From Proteromonas lacertae (Eukaryota; Sar; Bigyra; Opalinata; Proteromonadidae): a stretch of 64,000 nucleotides of DNA. Position 1 is the stretch's first letter, and each line of letters opens with the position of its first letter. The stretch spans positions 55,638 to 119,637 of the forward strand of contig NGBS01000006.1 in assembly GCA_002245135.1 (NCBI GenBank). Reading direction: 5' to 3'. Below are positions 1 through 13,404 of the stretch, piece after piece. The notes below the pieces were generated by a model. It searched no databases. It was given only the letters and a program-made list of their open reading frames with translations, and had not been told where the DNA came from. Made by a program: the position numbers and the translations under genes.

Positions 1-3000
1 ACATGCATACATTTCCTATCAAAATGTTACAATTCATCTTTTCCAGTGAGTGTATTGTTCTTTAGACCATACCCAGGAGGGAATGATATTTTAATCATTG
101 ATCCTGAGAAATATAAAGAGATTAATGAAATAGTAAAAACACATGATAAAAATATCAATGAATATTTGAATACATATAAAAAGTCGAAACTATTAATTTC
201 ATTACCAATTGATTCTAATTTAGCTACAACAACTTTACAGCAACCAGTAAAACCAAAACCTGTTCAATTACAAATAGTGCAGCAACAAGCAGTACAAGCA
301 GTACAACCACAACAAACAGTACAACAATCAAACCAACATCAAACCAATACACTAATTCAACATCAACAACCTTCACAGCCATACCAACTTCCTACTCAAC
401 AACAAAAACAAAATAAACAAAAATTATGCGAACCAGAAAACCAATCAGAAAAACTACAACCAATTCAGCCTATAGAATCATCGAAATTAATACACCAACT
501 ATCTCAACAATCACAACCACATCCTATACAACCAATGTCATTTAAACAACAGCCAGTTGTATTCCAACAAGAGTCATTGGCACAACAGAATCAACAAATT
601 AAACAAAAGAAAGTGAATGAATTGAAAGAAAAAATAACCATCATCAGAAAAACATATTCTGAAATCATAGATATGTCAAACATACCAATAAATAAAGGTG
701 TAACTGAAATAACATATATTTTTAATGATATATCAACTCTTAAGGAAATTAATAATACCATTGATAAATACGATCTAAATATCAACAATGTTGAAATGTA
801 TGAAAATGATCTAATAAAATATGAACAGTTTTATTTGAAAGTCAAAGGAAGATTTGATTTTTTAATTGCAACTCAAAGAGCTATGAATAGAAGAATAGAA
901 GAACTGAAAATAGAACAACAACAAAATCAATATGTACCAAACCAAGATTATTTTTTAGATAATTTATATGAATCAATAATAAAAGAAAGAATAAGAAGTA
1001 TTGATATTCAAACTAAGTTTATGAGATTAGAGGATGAGATTAAAGACTTGAATATTGCAGTAGATAATTGGAATAAAAAGAACAGAGAAAATGATCCTAT
1101 ATATATTACATCAAATTCTTTATTTAAGACTGCAACTAAAGAAAAACTACTGGAAGCTATAAAATATAGAGAAAATGAAAGAGATTTTGTTCTTTTGGAT
1201 ATGAAAAAGATACTTTATTATTCAAATACATTAGAATTGATTAATTTTCAAAATAAATATAAATCTGAAGAAATGGGAAATGAATTTAATGAATTTAATG
1301 ATAATATGATCTATATTAGAGAAATTATCATATTTTTTGAAGCTGTAGAAATGAATACTGCTAATTTTTCAATTTATAAAATAAGAATGGATCAAATAAA
1401 AGCACGTATAAGTAATAATCAGAAGATTATGAAACATATAATTGAGGAGAAAAAGAAAGAAATTCAAAAACAAAAACAAAATGTAATTGAGAAAAGGCAA
1501 CAGGAAGAAATTGAGCATCAAAGAGAGATTGAAAAAATAAAAAAAATCGAGCAGTTAAAAGAGAAGAAAAGAGAAGAAATTATTGAAAGACAGAAACAAG
1601 AAGAAAAGGAGAGAAATAGTCAAATAGAAGAAGAAAAAAATCAAATAGAAGAAGAAGAAGACTCGAATATAATAATAGACTCTTTTAAGTCTTATAGAAA
1701 TATAATTGAATTTAATGAATATGTAAAATATCAAGATCAATTTTATAAGAATAGTATAGACAATAATGTAATAGAAAAAGCGTATATTTATGTTATTATT
1801 ATTATTATTATTAAAATAGAGTATGTGCATTAGTTACTCCAAAATCATCGTCTGATAAACAATATGAATTGAAAAGTTTTTTAAATTATTTCTCTACTAA
1901 GTCATCTATATATAATGATATTCATTTATTCCCAATTTGGCAAAGTATCAATAAAAGTGGGTTAATAATTGCTGATTGTAAAATGATTGATAGACAATTA
2001 GAAGCATTTGGTTGTATTTTTAATTCAGTTAATCTAAATCATCGTATGAATCATTTATGGATAAGTAAATCTGAAATCCAATGGAGACATATAAATGATT
2101 TAATTTGTCAATATATTAAAGTATATCTTTTAAAGATTTCTTTATTTATTTATAGATGATCGAGTTTAATGAAAATGATAGTATTGAAATTCCAATCAAT
2201 TCACCATATATTTTACATATTTATTATTCCAATTTAGTAGACAATAAAAAGTATAATAGGATAGTTCAATTCATAAAATCTAATGGATTTAATGGAAAGA
2301 TTGTATTTGATGAGTGGGAAGAAATATATGAAGAATTTATTGATGTTTATAATAAGAATAGACTGACAGAAGTATAATTTATTATTATATACTAATCTAT
2401 TTATTTTAGCTTGGAGTTGCTGTATGTGAAATTCAAAATACTGCTCTTCAAAGTGGTTCAATATATTTAGCAAGCGATGAAAATTTATCATTGAATTATT
2501 TATACTGCATGGTTAAGTTGTCTTTATTCAAAAATGACAATGAAAATGATAAATTGAGCAACGATCGAAATATAAATAGTTTATTTATGAAACAAAGTTT
2601 ATATGATAAAGCTAGTAATTATTTATTGAAATTATATTTAAAAGAAAGTGGATGTTTTATTTCTAGAAATATTGCACTAACAAATACAACTCATGAAATC
2701 ATATTGAGTGACATTCATAATGAATATGAATATAACAAAATGTTAGAATTTTGGAATAATATGAGTAACTATATGAAGATTCTATTAATGGTATATCAAT
2801 TGATAATTTTTATATTATGTTTATTGATATATATAGAAAAATATAACAGATGATAAAGTAAAAGAAATGAGATATAAAAATTTTTATGGCTGTTATGATG
2901 AATTTCTACATTTGTTGAATATGAGTATGGTAATGAAGGAATGTAAAGAAATTTATTGATAATATGTCTATTGCTTCAAAATTGATTATAGAATATTTTA

Positions 3001-6000
3001 TGTCAGATTATGTATATAATAAATATATTATATATGATGTTTTATAGGAAAAAATACATCAAAAGGAAAATAGAACATTTTCTTCATTAATACAAGAAGT
3101 ATCAGAAAAATTAATATCTTATATACCACATGGATATAGAGTTAATGTCAATGATGAAAATGAAAAGTATTTATTTATTGTTTCTGTTTATATGCATATA
3201 TAGGAGAAAAAGGTTTACAACATGTTGTTATTGTAATGGTAGTGGTAATTCAATGTATCATTGTGTGAAATGCAATATTACTGCTTCTCATCAGTTTTGT
3301 ATGAAAGAGAAAGGGAAAAATTTAACTGGCTTCATATGTAGTTTATGTGAAAATAAAAATAATATATATTATGAGTTGTTTAGTAAAATTGTATATATAT
3401 TTATTTAAATATATGTATGTAAATAGAATAAAGAAAGTCAAGAAATACAATCATTAGCCTTACCTCCTAATCCAATTCTAGATTTAATAGATTACTGTAA
3501 GAAAAGCATGAAACTAACAACAATAATAACAGGGAATGAAACATTTGATACAAAAATAAATCAAACTAAAAATATTAATTTCAATGTCTTAATTATGAAC
3601 GATAGATCAATTTATGGAATAAACTTAATCAAAGATAAACCTAAAATATATCATTTATTCTTGGATATTAATTGGGATATTGATTATATGAAAAGACAAA
3701 TCTATATAAGTCAATCAAATGATCAATATGTCTCTAATTATTATTCATTTTTTGCAATTAATACACCATTGAATAAAGAAATATTAAACGGAGTATATGA
3801 TAAATATTCATTTTGAATAGATTAATAAGGAAATGTGTCGATTGGGAAGTAAAAGAACTGATATAAATGTATTGTCAAATAATACAAACTACTTATTTGA
3901 AGATATATTAACTGTATTAAAGAATATTTCAAGTATTAAGAAGTTGATTGAAAAAGATTATCCTTCTTCTTCTTCTTCTTCTTCAGAGAATGAATTGATT
4001 AAAAGATATAATTTGTTGAAAATACCAACTCGCAAATGTAATTTGTTTGATTATTCTAATGGATTATTAAATAAAGGAAAAAATGAAATTGATTACTTTT
4101 TAAATCATTTTAAAACAATACCAACAGAATATCAAAACATGATTCTTCAGCTTATGATAGATGTAGAAGAATTTTCAGAAAAGAATAGTGAAATCCAGTT
4201 CTTACCATTTATTGAAGAAATTAATATATGTGGATATAAAAATTTTACAGCAGATAGATTCGATTATTTATATAAGAATAGAGAAGTAAAAATAGCAAAG
4301 TTTGTATTGAATAATAAGATTAGTTGGTATGAAATTTGTAGAATTAAAGGGATAGTTGGTGGAGAGTATAATTTTCTTATTATGATAATATAGTTTCTAT
4401 ATTTTACCATATCAGAATCAGAGTAATTGTAATTTTAGAATAGCCTTAATTTATGAAATGAAAGATGTGAAAAAGAATAGATCAGTATATATATATTATT
4501 ATCAATATTTATTCAATAGTTGATTCAAAATAATCAAACTCCACCATATTATTATGCTTTAACACCATTCTCCAATTCTACACCAAAAATAATAACAAAA
4601 GATATATTAAGCAAATTAAAAGTAATAAGTATGAAAGATGCTTATAATGACTGGAATGATTCATTAAAACAAACAAATTTAGAAAATTCAATTGGAGAAG
4701 AATATGATGTGGAGATGAATAGAAGTTTTCTATTGTTAAAATGTGATTATTTTACACTTTTAGATTTATTACCAATTAGAAATGCTGAAGAAAAGTATTA
4801 TGTTGTTAGAGTAATACAACCGAATGAAATATTTACTGGAATTTATATTCCTCGAAAATGCATTAATTCAATTCAATACAAATTGTCGAAGAATAACATC
4901 GATTGTTCAACAAGAATCACTGAATCAGCAGATACAAGATTATCCAATAATACAACAAATAATTCACAACTACAACAGATAACACAACAGATTCAATCAA
5001 CTCCAGTACAATTTTCTAAAGGAAACAATACTCCTCGTAATGGTGGTGATATGATACAACAGTACCAACAACAGAATCAGCAGAATATTTATTGTAAGCA
5101 GATACAACAGCTTCAGCATCAACAGATTGGACAAAATATCCATCAACAACTTCACACTGAAATACAACCACAAATTCAACCAAATCAATTTCAACAACCA
5201 TCACCAAATAAACAGCAACTTCAACAGCAGCAACAACAACTATTACAAGATATGCAGAAGCAACAACTACAGAAACAACAGCAGCAAGTTCAACAACAAG
5301 CTCAACAGCAGCAACAACAACCAATACTTCGAAATGTAATTGAACCATTTAAAGTAATGAGTTATGTTGAAATATCAACAAGAAAAATGAAAAAGATGGT
5401 AATTGAAGTGGCAATAGATAATAATAAAAGCAACATCAATAATAATAGATTTAATCCTATTCAATCATCACCATCAAGATCTAAACAAACTCTCCAATCA
5501 CAACCACCACCACAAAAACCTCAACAAAATTCAACAAAGAATAAATCAAAATCAAAATCAAAATCAGGAAAATCAAGCAAAAGTAAATCAAAACAAGAAG
5601 ATGATTATCATTCATTACCAGTTAGAAATACTATTCCAATTGTGGTGAATAATGGAGGTATTATTAATGGTAATAATCCAAATAAAAGAAAAGAAAGTTT
5701 TTCACAGACTGAAAATAAGATTAAAAAACCAAAGATTAATCTAAAAATTGATATTGGAATTGTTAAAGATTATATTATAAATAGTGTTTTACCAAAGTAT
5801 ATAGGCAGTGAAAAGATAGATGAGAAGTTAATCACTGAAGAAGTAAGAAGGAAGTATAATACAATATTTTTAACTGATGATACTTTGGGCAATATGGTAA
5901 AGTCAATTCTGAGTGAATTATCATTAAATACGGTTGATGCAAATGTGTGTAACAAATGTAATAATAAGAATAGAGATACAGCTAAATTCTGCGATTTTTG

Positions 6001-6022
6001 TGGAAATAGAATAAGAGATTAA
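1..6022 (+). CDS. Large Q-rich PHD-finger / zinc-ribbon protein, 5' partial
   Basis: The frame is open to the left edge, so the start lies outside the window. About ten introns of 28-46 nt (for example 1782-1819, 2121-2155, 2372-2409, 3012-3047 and 3793-3820) join the exons into one protein of roughly 1,800 residues. In order it shows an unrecognised N-terminal segment, a poly-Q tract (about 230-600), a charged coiled coil (about 1430-1670), a PHD-type finger (about 3210-3345, Cys4-His-Cys3 spacing with CYC, HC-x2-C, HQFC and CSLC), a second Q-rich stretch (about 4960-5320), a Lys/Ser-rich basic region and a C-terminal four-Cys zinc ribbon (CNKC...CDFCGN). A PHD finger commonly reads histone tails, so a chromatin or transcription role is inferred. 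The family is not recognised. One frame break near 2930-2960 is not explained by an obvious intron. Confidence 0.7.
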
Positions 6023-6230
6023 TAAATGTTATTGTTTTGTGTAGAATTTTCATGTTTTTTATTTCTGTAATAGAAAATTTCTTGAAGTATATCAACAAAT
6101 GCAAAATAGATTTTCATTTTAATTTGACTCAATCAAGCTTATTTTATTTAAATCAATTTTTCTCAACAAACAATCTTTTAATTTTCCCAAAGTTTATTCA
6201 TAATACAAAAAATGTAAGAGTATTATAAGT

Positions 6231-7446
6231 TTATTCTCTTAACCACAACACATCTTGAGATAAATCGTGAAGTGCTTCCTGAATCTCACTTTCATCATGA
6301 TAGTATGAATTTGTTCTTAACTCTGCAATCTTCAAAGCAAATTTATCCTTTTTGCCTCCCAATAATAAATCCACAATTTGATGTTTTTTACTGTCTCTAT
6401 TATCAGGTAGATATATCTTTATCATCTCAGTACAAGAATCTAGAATAATTTCAGCACACTGGTACAAAGCTATAGCAACTTCCTATTGTAAATAAAAAAA
6501 AAGAAAAATACAGTGAAAAAAGCAGTTGGATCAACTTCAATCTTAAACATCTTTTCATGAGAAAGTTTCAAAAACGGTTGAGAATTACCCCATGAGGCTT
6601 GACCAAACACTTGTTGAGTAGCCAATTGAATAGAGGAAGTACAATTATAAACTAATCTCCAAGCTATTGAATTGAGTGATAAATATAATGAAACTGGATT
6701 GGATGGTTCAGCTAAGGCTGTTAATGAGAAATCAGCTGCTTCACTCTCTTTTGTGGAAGTTTCACTTCGTTTTTGCATTGCGATTGATGTTAAGATTTGT
6801 AAGGCTCGATCTCTTCTAGTTAATTGGTTTTTACATCTATTTATTATTATTATTTTTATTATTATATTATTATATATACTCGTTTATTAAGATATAGGAT
6901 GTTTCTATTGATTTCAATAAATCGTTAGACATGTCAAGCATATCATTAAATGTTTGATTTATTGTATCAGAAGCTATATAAATAAAATAATAATAATAAA
7001 TATATATACAGGAAAGATGATTTTTCAAACTAATCAATTTATTCTTCATTGATTTCATTTTATCATTCACTTTTGTACAACTAGTATTGACCAATTCAAT
7101 AGCTTTCATTTTGCCATTCTCTTCATCACATGCAATATTTAATTCAACTGTCAAATCAGCCCATTGTCTGGATCGACACATATCCACATATTCCTCAGTC
7201 AACATATCTATAATAATCAATCAATATAAAAGTAACTATACTTAATCTTGAATCACCATACATAATATCTCTTAATTGTTCAATATCATCTGTTTTGACT
7301 AATATAATCTCAAAGTAACCTTGAACATCATTCAATAAGGACATTAACTGCAATGTTTTCGAATGATAAATAATGAGGGATATTACTAATCGAATAAAGA
7401 CAAGATATCCTTCAGAAAATAATAAATCCCAAACATAATATAATGT

Positions 7447-7483
<37 letters not shown>

Positions 7484-9052
7484 CATCCATTGGTAAACCT
7501 ACAAAAGCACCAGCAAACCATTTCATTAAGATTGGTTTAATATCAAATTTAATATTTAATAATGAACTATAAATATCTGGTATTGATTCAGCAATTATTG
7601 TTTCTATTGTGTAACATTCTAAGTGAAATAATATTTCATATTGATCGAGATATCTTTTCATCCATAATGGTAATACAGTATGAATAAGACTATCAAATAA
7701 CTAATATGATTAAATAATTACTACTACAATAATAATATATACCCAATAAGATTCATCATCGGATAATGTATGGACGAAGTATAATAATATTGATATCATT
7801 TCAGCATTTGGCTTGACTAATGGGTAAATGTCAATTAAGGAATAAAATATTATTATAAATTATATATAGTTAAATGATATATGATTTTCACAGTATGACT
7901 GAAATATCAAGGCAGTTCTCTCTTGATGTTCAGAAGTAACTGGTATTGAGTAATCTTCAACACATTGTTTGATTAAATTACATAATTTGGGTTGAATTAT
8001 TTCTTTATCACAATATGATGGTTTATCAAGAGGATGATTGTGTAATTTGTAAGTGTTTGAATAACCGAGCCAAACCTATTTTTACATAAAAATGAAAAAA
8101 ATACTTCATTTCTGAGGTTATAGGGAATACCCATTCTTATTGATTGTCTTGTAAAATTGTTTCTACAATAGCTCTGATCTTCCAATGTCTTTATTAATGG
8201 AGTTAACCAAGATATTGATGTACATGAGAGTAGAATGTTATTTGACTTAATATTTCCTGACGAAATAAATTGTAATAAAGATTCCCATATTTGTGGTAAG
8301 TTTGCATCTTCACTAGTTGATACACTGAATAATAGGGTTTTCTCAGGAATTGTTATTGAAATTTGTGAGGCATGAGGATCAGATTTGTCCATAGTAACTA
8401 TATTCAATGATATTGTAATATCTTGAGGTTTGACTCGAGTAAAATTATATACTTCACATAATTCATTCAAGCTATATATATTATATATGAGATATGGAAT
8501 ATATATGTAATACTCTGTATTTTGAAATCTCATTAAATGTCCTGAGGAAGTTAAAACTAAGAATTGACTTGCCCATTTAAACAAATTAGCTTTCTTGTAT
8601 ATTACTGATGAAAATATTACTATATATGATATATATATACACTATTTATATTTGATACTATAAGTAGTTGGTGCTAACTGTTTTAAGTTTTGTTTAACTA
8701 TTTCAATATCTGTTGGTGAAAAAACAAATAAACAACTTTTTGTTTGTGAAAGTACTGCTACTCTTACACCTGAATCAAGTTCAGGATTGTTGCATGGATT
8801 TCTTTGTATCGTTATTTCTTCAAATGTAACAAAAGCATCAATTAGACTCTTTTCAATTGTACCTTTACACATTTGTTGATTTTCATCATCAAAGTCAAGT
8901 ATTCCCATACTTGAAATACGAAAATATCTCTAGATGAGTTAATAAAGGATAAATACTTTCTTTAAACTTGCCACACTCTCTACTGCTTTGTATCCCCATC
9001 TATTATGATTGTTATTGTGTAATATTATACCCACACCATAAAAACTCACCAT
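6231..9052 (-). CDS. PH-domain plus TBC-domain (Rab-GAP) protein
   Basis: Multi-exon gene read from an ATG at 9052 to a TAA at 6231. The first exons hold a PH-domain core: a KKRYFRIS strand followed by GILDFDDENQ and a CKGTI turn. After splicing, a TBC-like domain begins near 8140 with RMGIPYNLRNEVW (the usual GIP-x-x-LR-x-x-VW start). It runs through an EMISILLYFVHTL...SYWLFDSL segment (about 7830-7700) and WFAGAFVGLPMDV...YYVWDLLFSEG (about 7530-7380), which match the C-terminal half of TBC domains. TBC proteins accelerate GTP hydrolysis on Rab GTPases, and a PH domain would target the protein to phosphoinositide membranes. I could not find the catalytic IxxDxxR arginine clearly, so GAP activity is uncertain. 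The C-terminal third is helical and unassigned. Convergent with the preceding gene. Confidence 0.7.
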
Positions 9053-9870
9053 TATCAATATCTAATGAATATTATTATGATTATACCTTTTGACATTGTT
9101 AATATTATCTAATTATTGACTTTATATCTCCACAAAGTTGATACAGAATGAGAAATATAGAAGATTTAAAATATAAAATTGGTGTAGTGAAAATTTTTAC
9201 ACCCCGCTTTCAAAAGTTGATGAAGCGAATGTTTTTGTTAAACAAATAAAAATTATGTGTGGTGATTATAATGCAGAATCACAGTTTAGAAGTTAATTTT
9301 TTAAATAATTGGTAATAATTGTGTATAATATTCGTTAAACTAACATTAATCATAAAATGTTGTTAACTAAATTACATATATAGCAGATTAATAAAAAGTA
9401 TATTTTTATGTAGGTTTTTAATCGTTACAAAATAGTTGGTTTGAAAAAGTTTGAACATATTTTTTGTCATTTCAAAAATAATTTAAACTAATTAATATGT
9501 AACATAATAGATGTGATTTAATCTTATGGCTTCGGCTAAAAGTTATTACCCTAGTTGCTGATTTGAACAACATACAAAATTAGTGAAGTTAAAGTGTGTG
9601 TATTAAATTAACATGATAGTTTGTTAGTCCATTATATAGAAATAGCTAAGATTTTCATCATTAATTTATAAGGCGCTCAAAATTTTGTATAATTTCCAAA
9701 TAAAACCAGTGTTTATGATTTGCCTTGTTATGCATAGATAGATAAATTATTTATATAGACATTCGAAATTTACATACAAAAATATGAAACGAATAAAAAT
9801 TTATTTTAACCAATAAAAACGCTCTTTTTATATGTAAATCTGGCATTTCTGACATTATATATGCTAGCTG
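9053..9870. other. Intergenic region, divergent promoters
   Basis: About 820 bases of A+T-rich sequence lie between the divergent PH/TBC gene and the RRM gene. It should hold both promoters and 5' leaders. I see no tRNA, no convincing snRNA, no ORF with recognisable content and no repeat other than short A/T tracts. Confidence 0.5.
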
Positions 9871-11892
9871 ATGGATAAAACACAGAAAAATGAAATAGAT
9901 GGAAAAGGACAGCTTGATAGCTTACATATGTACAATGAAGACACTGTGGCTGCAGGTGGCAATAAATCCATATCAGCACCGGAAAACAGATATATTACAC
10001 TCAGAAGAAGCATTCAGTCGTCTCAACAACCTCAACAACTATCTCATGATTTCTCTAAAGCTACCGAGATTACCCATCTAAACGCTTATTCATCTTGTAA
10101 TCCACAATATAATGCTTATATGTCTTCTGATGCATCCATTCAAACATCTAATTTACCTACTTCTGCAGTTACATCCAATACAAGCTCTCCGCAGTCTTAC
10201 TCTTATGACTATCATCAGAATGTGTATAATCCATCAGATATATATCATCAAAACTGTCAGTGCAATCGACTTCTATTACAACAGAATGACCAACCATGTA
10301 ATACAAATCCTTTATCGTCACAACAACAACCTTCACAATATAACTATCCTCAGCAAGTATCTTCTTTAATAAGCTCACATCCACAACAATCTCCTCCAGT
10401 TATTCAAACTCCACTTTATACATCTTTTCCACCATTTGGAAAAGATAAAGTGTACAAAGAGTTTTATCTTAATCATGCTTCTCTCTCTTCTTCGCCTTCT
10501 CCTACTCCAGCTATTCCATGTAAAGAAGAAAAATCTCACAAAATACACCATCATCATCATAGAGATGAAGATACATCAACAAATAACACTAAATCTGATG
10601 ATGAGAGTGAAGATTGCGAAACAAGCACAGATAAAGAAGTTGATAATGATGTTGAAAATCAACCTCACAATGAATTGCTTAATTCAAATAACAAATCAAA
10701 TAATGAATATGATTTATTGACTCAAATCAGTGAAAAGAGCAATCATTCTTCATATGTTATACAAATTGATGGAATAAACGAAGAAGTTAATGAAAATTTA
10801 ATAAGTGATATATTTAGTATTGTTGGTAATCTTAAATCTACAAAAATAGTGGAAGATTTAAACAAGTATGCAATAGTTGAATATTATACAGAAGAGTCTG
10901 CAATAAGAGCTATAAAGAAATTTAATGGTACAAAACTAAAAGGATCAAAAATGACAGTATCTTGGAGTAATATAGTTTTTAAAGTTAATAAAATTGTATT
11001 ATATAATTTGCCATACAATATAGAAAAAGAAAAGATTTTAAACATATGTAGTGTAATAGGTGAATTAGAGTCAATCGAAATAGAACGTGAAGAAGGCAGA
11101 AGTAGATGTGCATTAGTTTTTGAAGAAGAAGAATCAATTAAAACCGCTTTAGATTTATTCCAAGATAGTATTATTGATGGTTTACAAGTTGAGGTGATTG
11201 AAGATAGGTATAATATAATCATATTGCACACAGATTATAAAGTAAATAGTAATGGAAATGGACCAATATCATCTTCATCTTATCTTAGACAAGTTGTGGT
11301 TGAAGAGCTACCACCAAGTCCAGCATCTAATTTGGATAAAACAAAAGAAACAATCAATATAATTAAATCAGCACCTACTCCTCTTCAACAATATAATATT
11401 AATAGCAATCCGATATATGAAATTGAAAGACCTTTAATTATTAATAATTTTACTTGCGATGAAGTGAAGAACATATTCGATGGTTATGAAATAAAGTCGA
11501 TGATTGCAATAAATGAAACATCATATGAAGTTAACTTATCTAATGAAGAAATGACAAACACAGCAATGAAAGAATTGGCTGGAAAAGAATATAATCATAA
11601 AATAATTGCATTAGAATGGGGTAATGAAAAGAGAGTAAAGAAACAATTAAACACTGTGTTTGTAGGCTGTCTATCTGAAGCTGTTAGTGAAGATGATATC
11701 AGGGATGAGTTTTCCAAAATTGGCGAAATACATTCAGTGAAAGTCTTTCGCCAAAAAGTTAAAGGAAACTCCCCTGATTATGCATATGTTAATTTCGTAA
11801 ATCCTGAAGATATTAAGACTGCTGTAGAAACATTAAATGGTATCAATATAAAAGGAAGGTTTATTACTGTTCAATATCCCAAAAAGAAATAA
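9871..11892 (+). CDS. RNA-binding protein with four RRM domains
   Basis: Single-exon ORF of 673 residues starting at ATG 9871. The first 290 residues are Ser/Gln/Tyr/Pro-rich, with a short His run and an acidic patch, and are probably disordered. Four RRM-like domains follow. The first (about 10750-10970) has YVIQIDGI and KYAIVEYY as RNP2- and RNP1-like strands. The second (about 10985-11210) has KIVLYNLP and SRCALVFE. The third (about 11400-11630) is degenerate, with neither RNP motif conserved. The fourth (about 11655-11880) is canonical, with TVFVGCL and DYAYVNFV. The layout resembles poly(A)-binding or hnRNP-type proteins, but there is no PABC domain, so a specific orthologue is not claimed. 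It likely acts on mRNA in the cytoplasm or nucleus. Confidence 0.85.
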   Translation: MDKTQKNEIDGKGQLDSLHMYNEDTVAAGGNKSISAPENRYITLRRSIQSSQQPQQLSHDFSKATEITHLNAYSSCNPQYNAYMSSDASIQTSNLPTSAVTSNTSSPQSYSYDYHQNVYNPSDIYHQNCQCNRLLLQQNDQPCNTNPLSSQQQPSQYNYPQQVSSLISSHPQQSPPVIQTPLYTSFPPFGKDKVYKEFYLNHASLSSSPSPTPAIPCKEEKSHKIHHHHHRDEDTSTNNTKSDDESEDCETSTDKEVDNDVENQPHNELLNSNNKSNNEYDLLTQISEKSNHSSYVIQIDGINEEVNENLISDIFSIVGNLKSTKIVEDLNKYAIVEYYTEESAIRAIKKFNGTKLKGSKMTVSWSNIVFKVNKIVLYNLPYNIEKEKILNICSVIGELESIEIEREEGRSRCALVFEEEESIKTALDLFQDSIIDGLQVEVIEDRYNIIILHTDYKVNSNGNGPISSSSYLRQVVVEELPPSPASNLDKTKETINIIKSAPTPLQQYNINSNPIYEIERPLIINNFTCDEVKNIFDGYEIKSMIAINETSYEVNLSNEEMTNTAMKELAGKEYNHKIIALEWGNEKRVKKQLNTVFVGCLSEAVSEDDIRDEFSKIGEIHSVKVFRQKVKGNSPDYAYVNFVNPEDIKTAVETLNGINIKGRFITVQYPKKK

Positions 11893-12003
11893 AACAAAGA
11901 ATATTATGTAAATAAATAGGATAAGCAATAATGTAAATTCTACTAGAAAGATATATAATCTACAAACATACATTGATCAATATAAATATTTGTAGAATAT
12001 TAA

Positions 12004-13404
12004 TTATTCTTTTGGATCTATAATTATAACAACTTTATTGGAATGATTCAATAGATCATTTACATATTCTTTTTCTTTATAATTCAATCCTTGATTTGAT
12101 AAATCTAATCTATATTCATCTGGCTTAATACTATACATCAATAAATCTAAATACTTCAATGTGTTTGGAAATCTAAAACTCAAAAAATAATCAATTTTCA
12201 ATCTCTTTAAATTAGTTAATAAGGGTAATTTCCCACACAAAATTGTCATTAATTCTTCATTTCTAAATATATCATTTTTTTCCAAATCTAAGTATGTAAT
12301 ACATTTAAATAGATGAATATGAGTAATAAAATCAACTATATAACCTTTGTTTAAAAGTCTAATACACATTCCAAACTGTTTATAAACACTCATTGATAAT
12401 TCTTTATAGTAATTATTATTCAATTCATCATAACAATAACACTTTAAACTATCCCATTCTTTTGAGTGTAAAATTGAATTAATTAACACATAGATGTATA
12501 GCAACTCTTTATTATTTTCATTACATTCTTTTATTAACTTATAAATAAAAAATTCATTACTACTGATTAAATTATACTCATTTGCACAAATTTCATAATT
12601 TACTGTATTTGTAATATACAACTTACATTTATTCCAATCCACAAACAAAGAGTTGTAATCATACACATTTTCCACCTCATTTATATTCTTTAATTCTTCA
12701 TACACTTCTTTTATAGATATTCTATTCTGCGGCTTTATTCTCAACATTAATTTCAATAAATATTCATATTTACTTAACAATGAATCTTCATCATCTGATT
12801 CAAGTTTTATATGTAATAATTTGGACTTTAGTTCTTCAATTTTTGTTCCTTCTAATAATTGTTTCTTAGTAATAATGTAGTATATAATACAACCAAAACT
12901 CCATATATCACTCTCATAGGATACTTCTCTATCCAACAATTGTTCTGGTGAAAAGTATTGAACTGAAGAGAATGGGATATCTTTTGAATATCTTATTGAA
13001 TTAATATTATAATCAGATATAAATATTTCATTGAAAGATGATATTAGTATATTGGATGGTTTTAAATTAAGATGAGGTATGTTTATTGAATGAAGATGAT
13101 TTAACACTTCATTTATAGTTATTAAAAGAGTATTTACTTCTTCTATAGTGCTATATTTCAACATTGTCAAGTTAGTTTCCAACTGATCTGTCTGTATTCG
13201 TATGAAATTGGCTTTAATATTGAAATTATTCATAATTAAAATGTTCTGGAGTTTTAGCTTTGATATAATTAAATTACCGTTTAAATAGGATTTTAACAAG
13301 TTATGTGATATATTTGATACATTTATAGTCTTAACATGAACAGATGAATATTTAAACGAAGGAGGCGGCTTTGGAATAAAATGATTTTCTTCTTGATTTT
13401 TCAT
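12004..13404 (-). CDS. Protein pseudokinase with leucine-rich C-terminal tail
   Basis: Single-exon ORF of 466 residues. The kinase C-lobe is recognisable: HLNLKPSNIL stands where HRDLKxxN is expected, SDYN replaces DFG (Asp kept), SPEQLLDREVSYESDIWSFG matches the APE and DxWSxG region, and RIKPQNR matches the helix-I arginine. The catalytic Asp of HRD is Asn. The N-lobe is short, with no glycine loop and no clear VAIK lysine. It is therefore predicted to lack phosphotransfer and to act as a scaffold or regulator. The last 150 residues contain irregular leucine-rich repeats (YLDLEKND, LKRLKIDYF, LKYLDLL, RLDLSNQGL). It is transcribed convergently with the RRM gene, about 110 bases away. Confidence 0.75.
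   Translation of the reverse strand: MKNQEENHFIPKPPPSFKYSSVHVKTINVSNISHNLLKSYLNGNLIISKLKLQNILIMNNFNIKANFIRIQTDQLETNLTMLKYSTIEEVNTLLITINEVLNHLHSINIPHLNLKPSNILISSFNEIFISDYNINSIRYSKDIPFSSVQYFSPEQLLDREVSYESDIWSFGCIIYYIITKKQLLEGTKIEELKSKLLHIKLESDDEDSLLSKYEYLLKLMLRIKPQNRISIKEVYEELKNINEVENVYDYNSLFVDWNKCKLYITNTVNYEICANEYNLISSNEFFIYKLIKECNENNKELLYIYVLINSILHSKEWDSLKCYCYDELNNNYYKELSMSVYKQFGMCIRLLNKGYIVDFITHIHLFKCITYLDLEKNDIFRNEELMTILCGKLPLLTNLKRLKIDYFLSFRFPNTLKYLDLLMYSIKPDEYRLDLSNQGLNYKEKEYVNDLLNHSNKVVIIIDPKE

Noticed and set aside
5016-5348. Antisense Val/Ala-rich ORF opposite the PHD-finger gene
   Set aside because: It is the reverse reading of CAA/CAG poly-Q codons.
9525-9560. TTCGGCTAAAAG segment reminiscent of U2/U6 snRNA 5' ends
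   Set aside because: The conserved flanking snRNA blocks are absent, so the likeness is chance.
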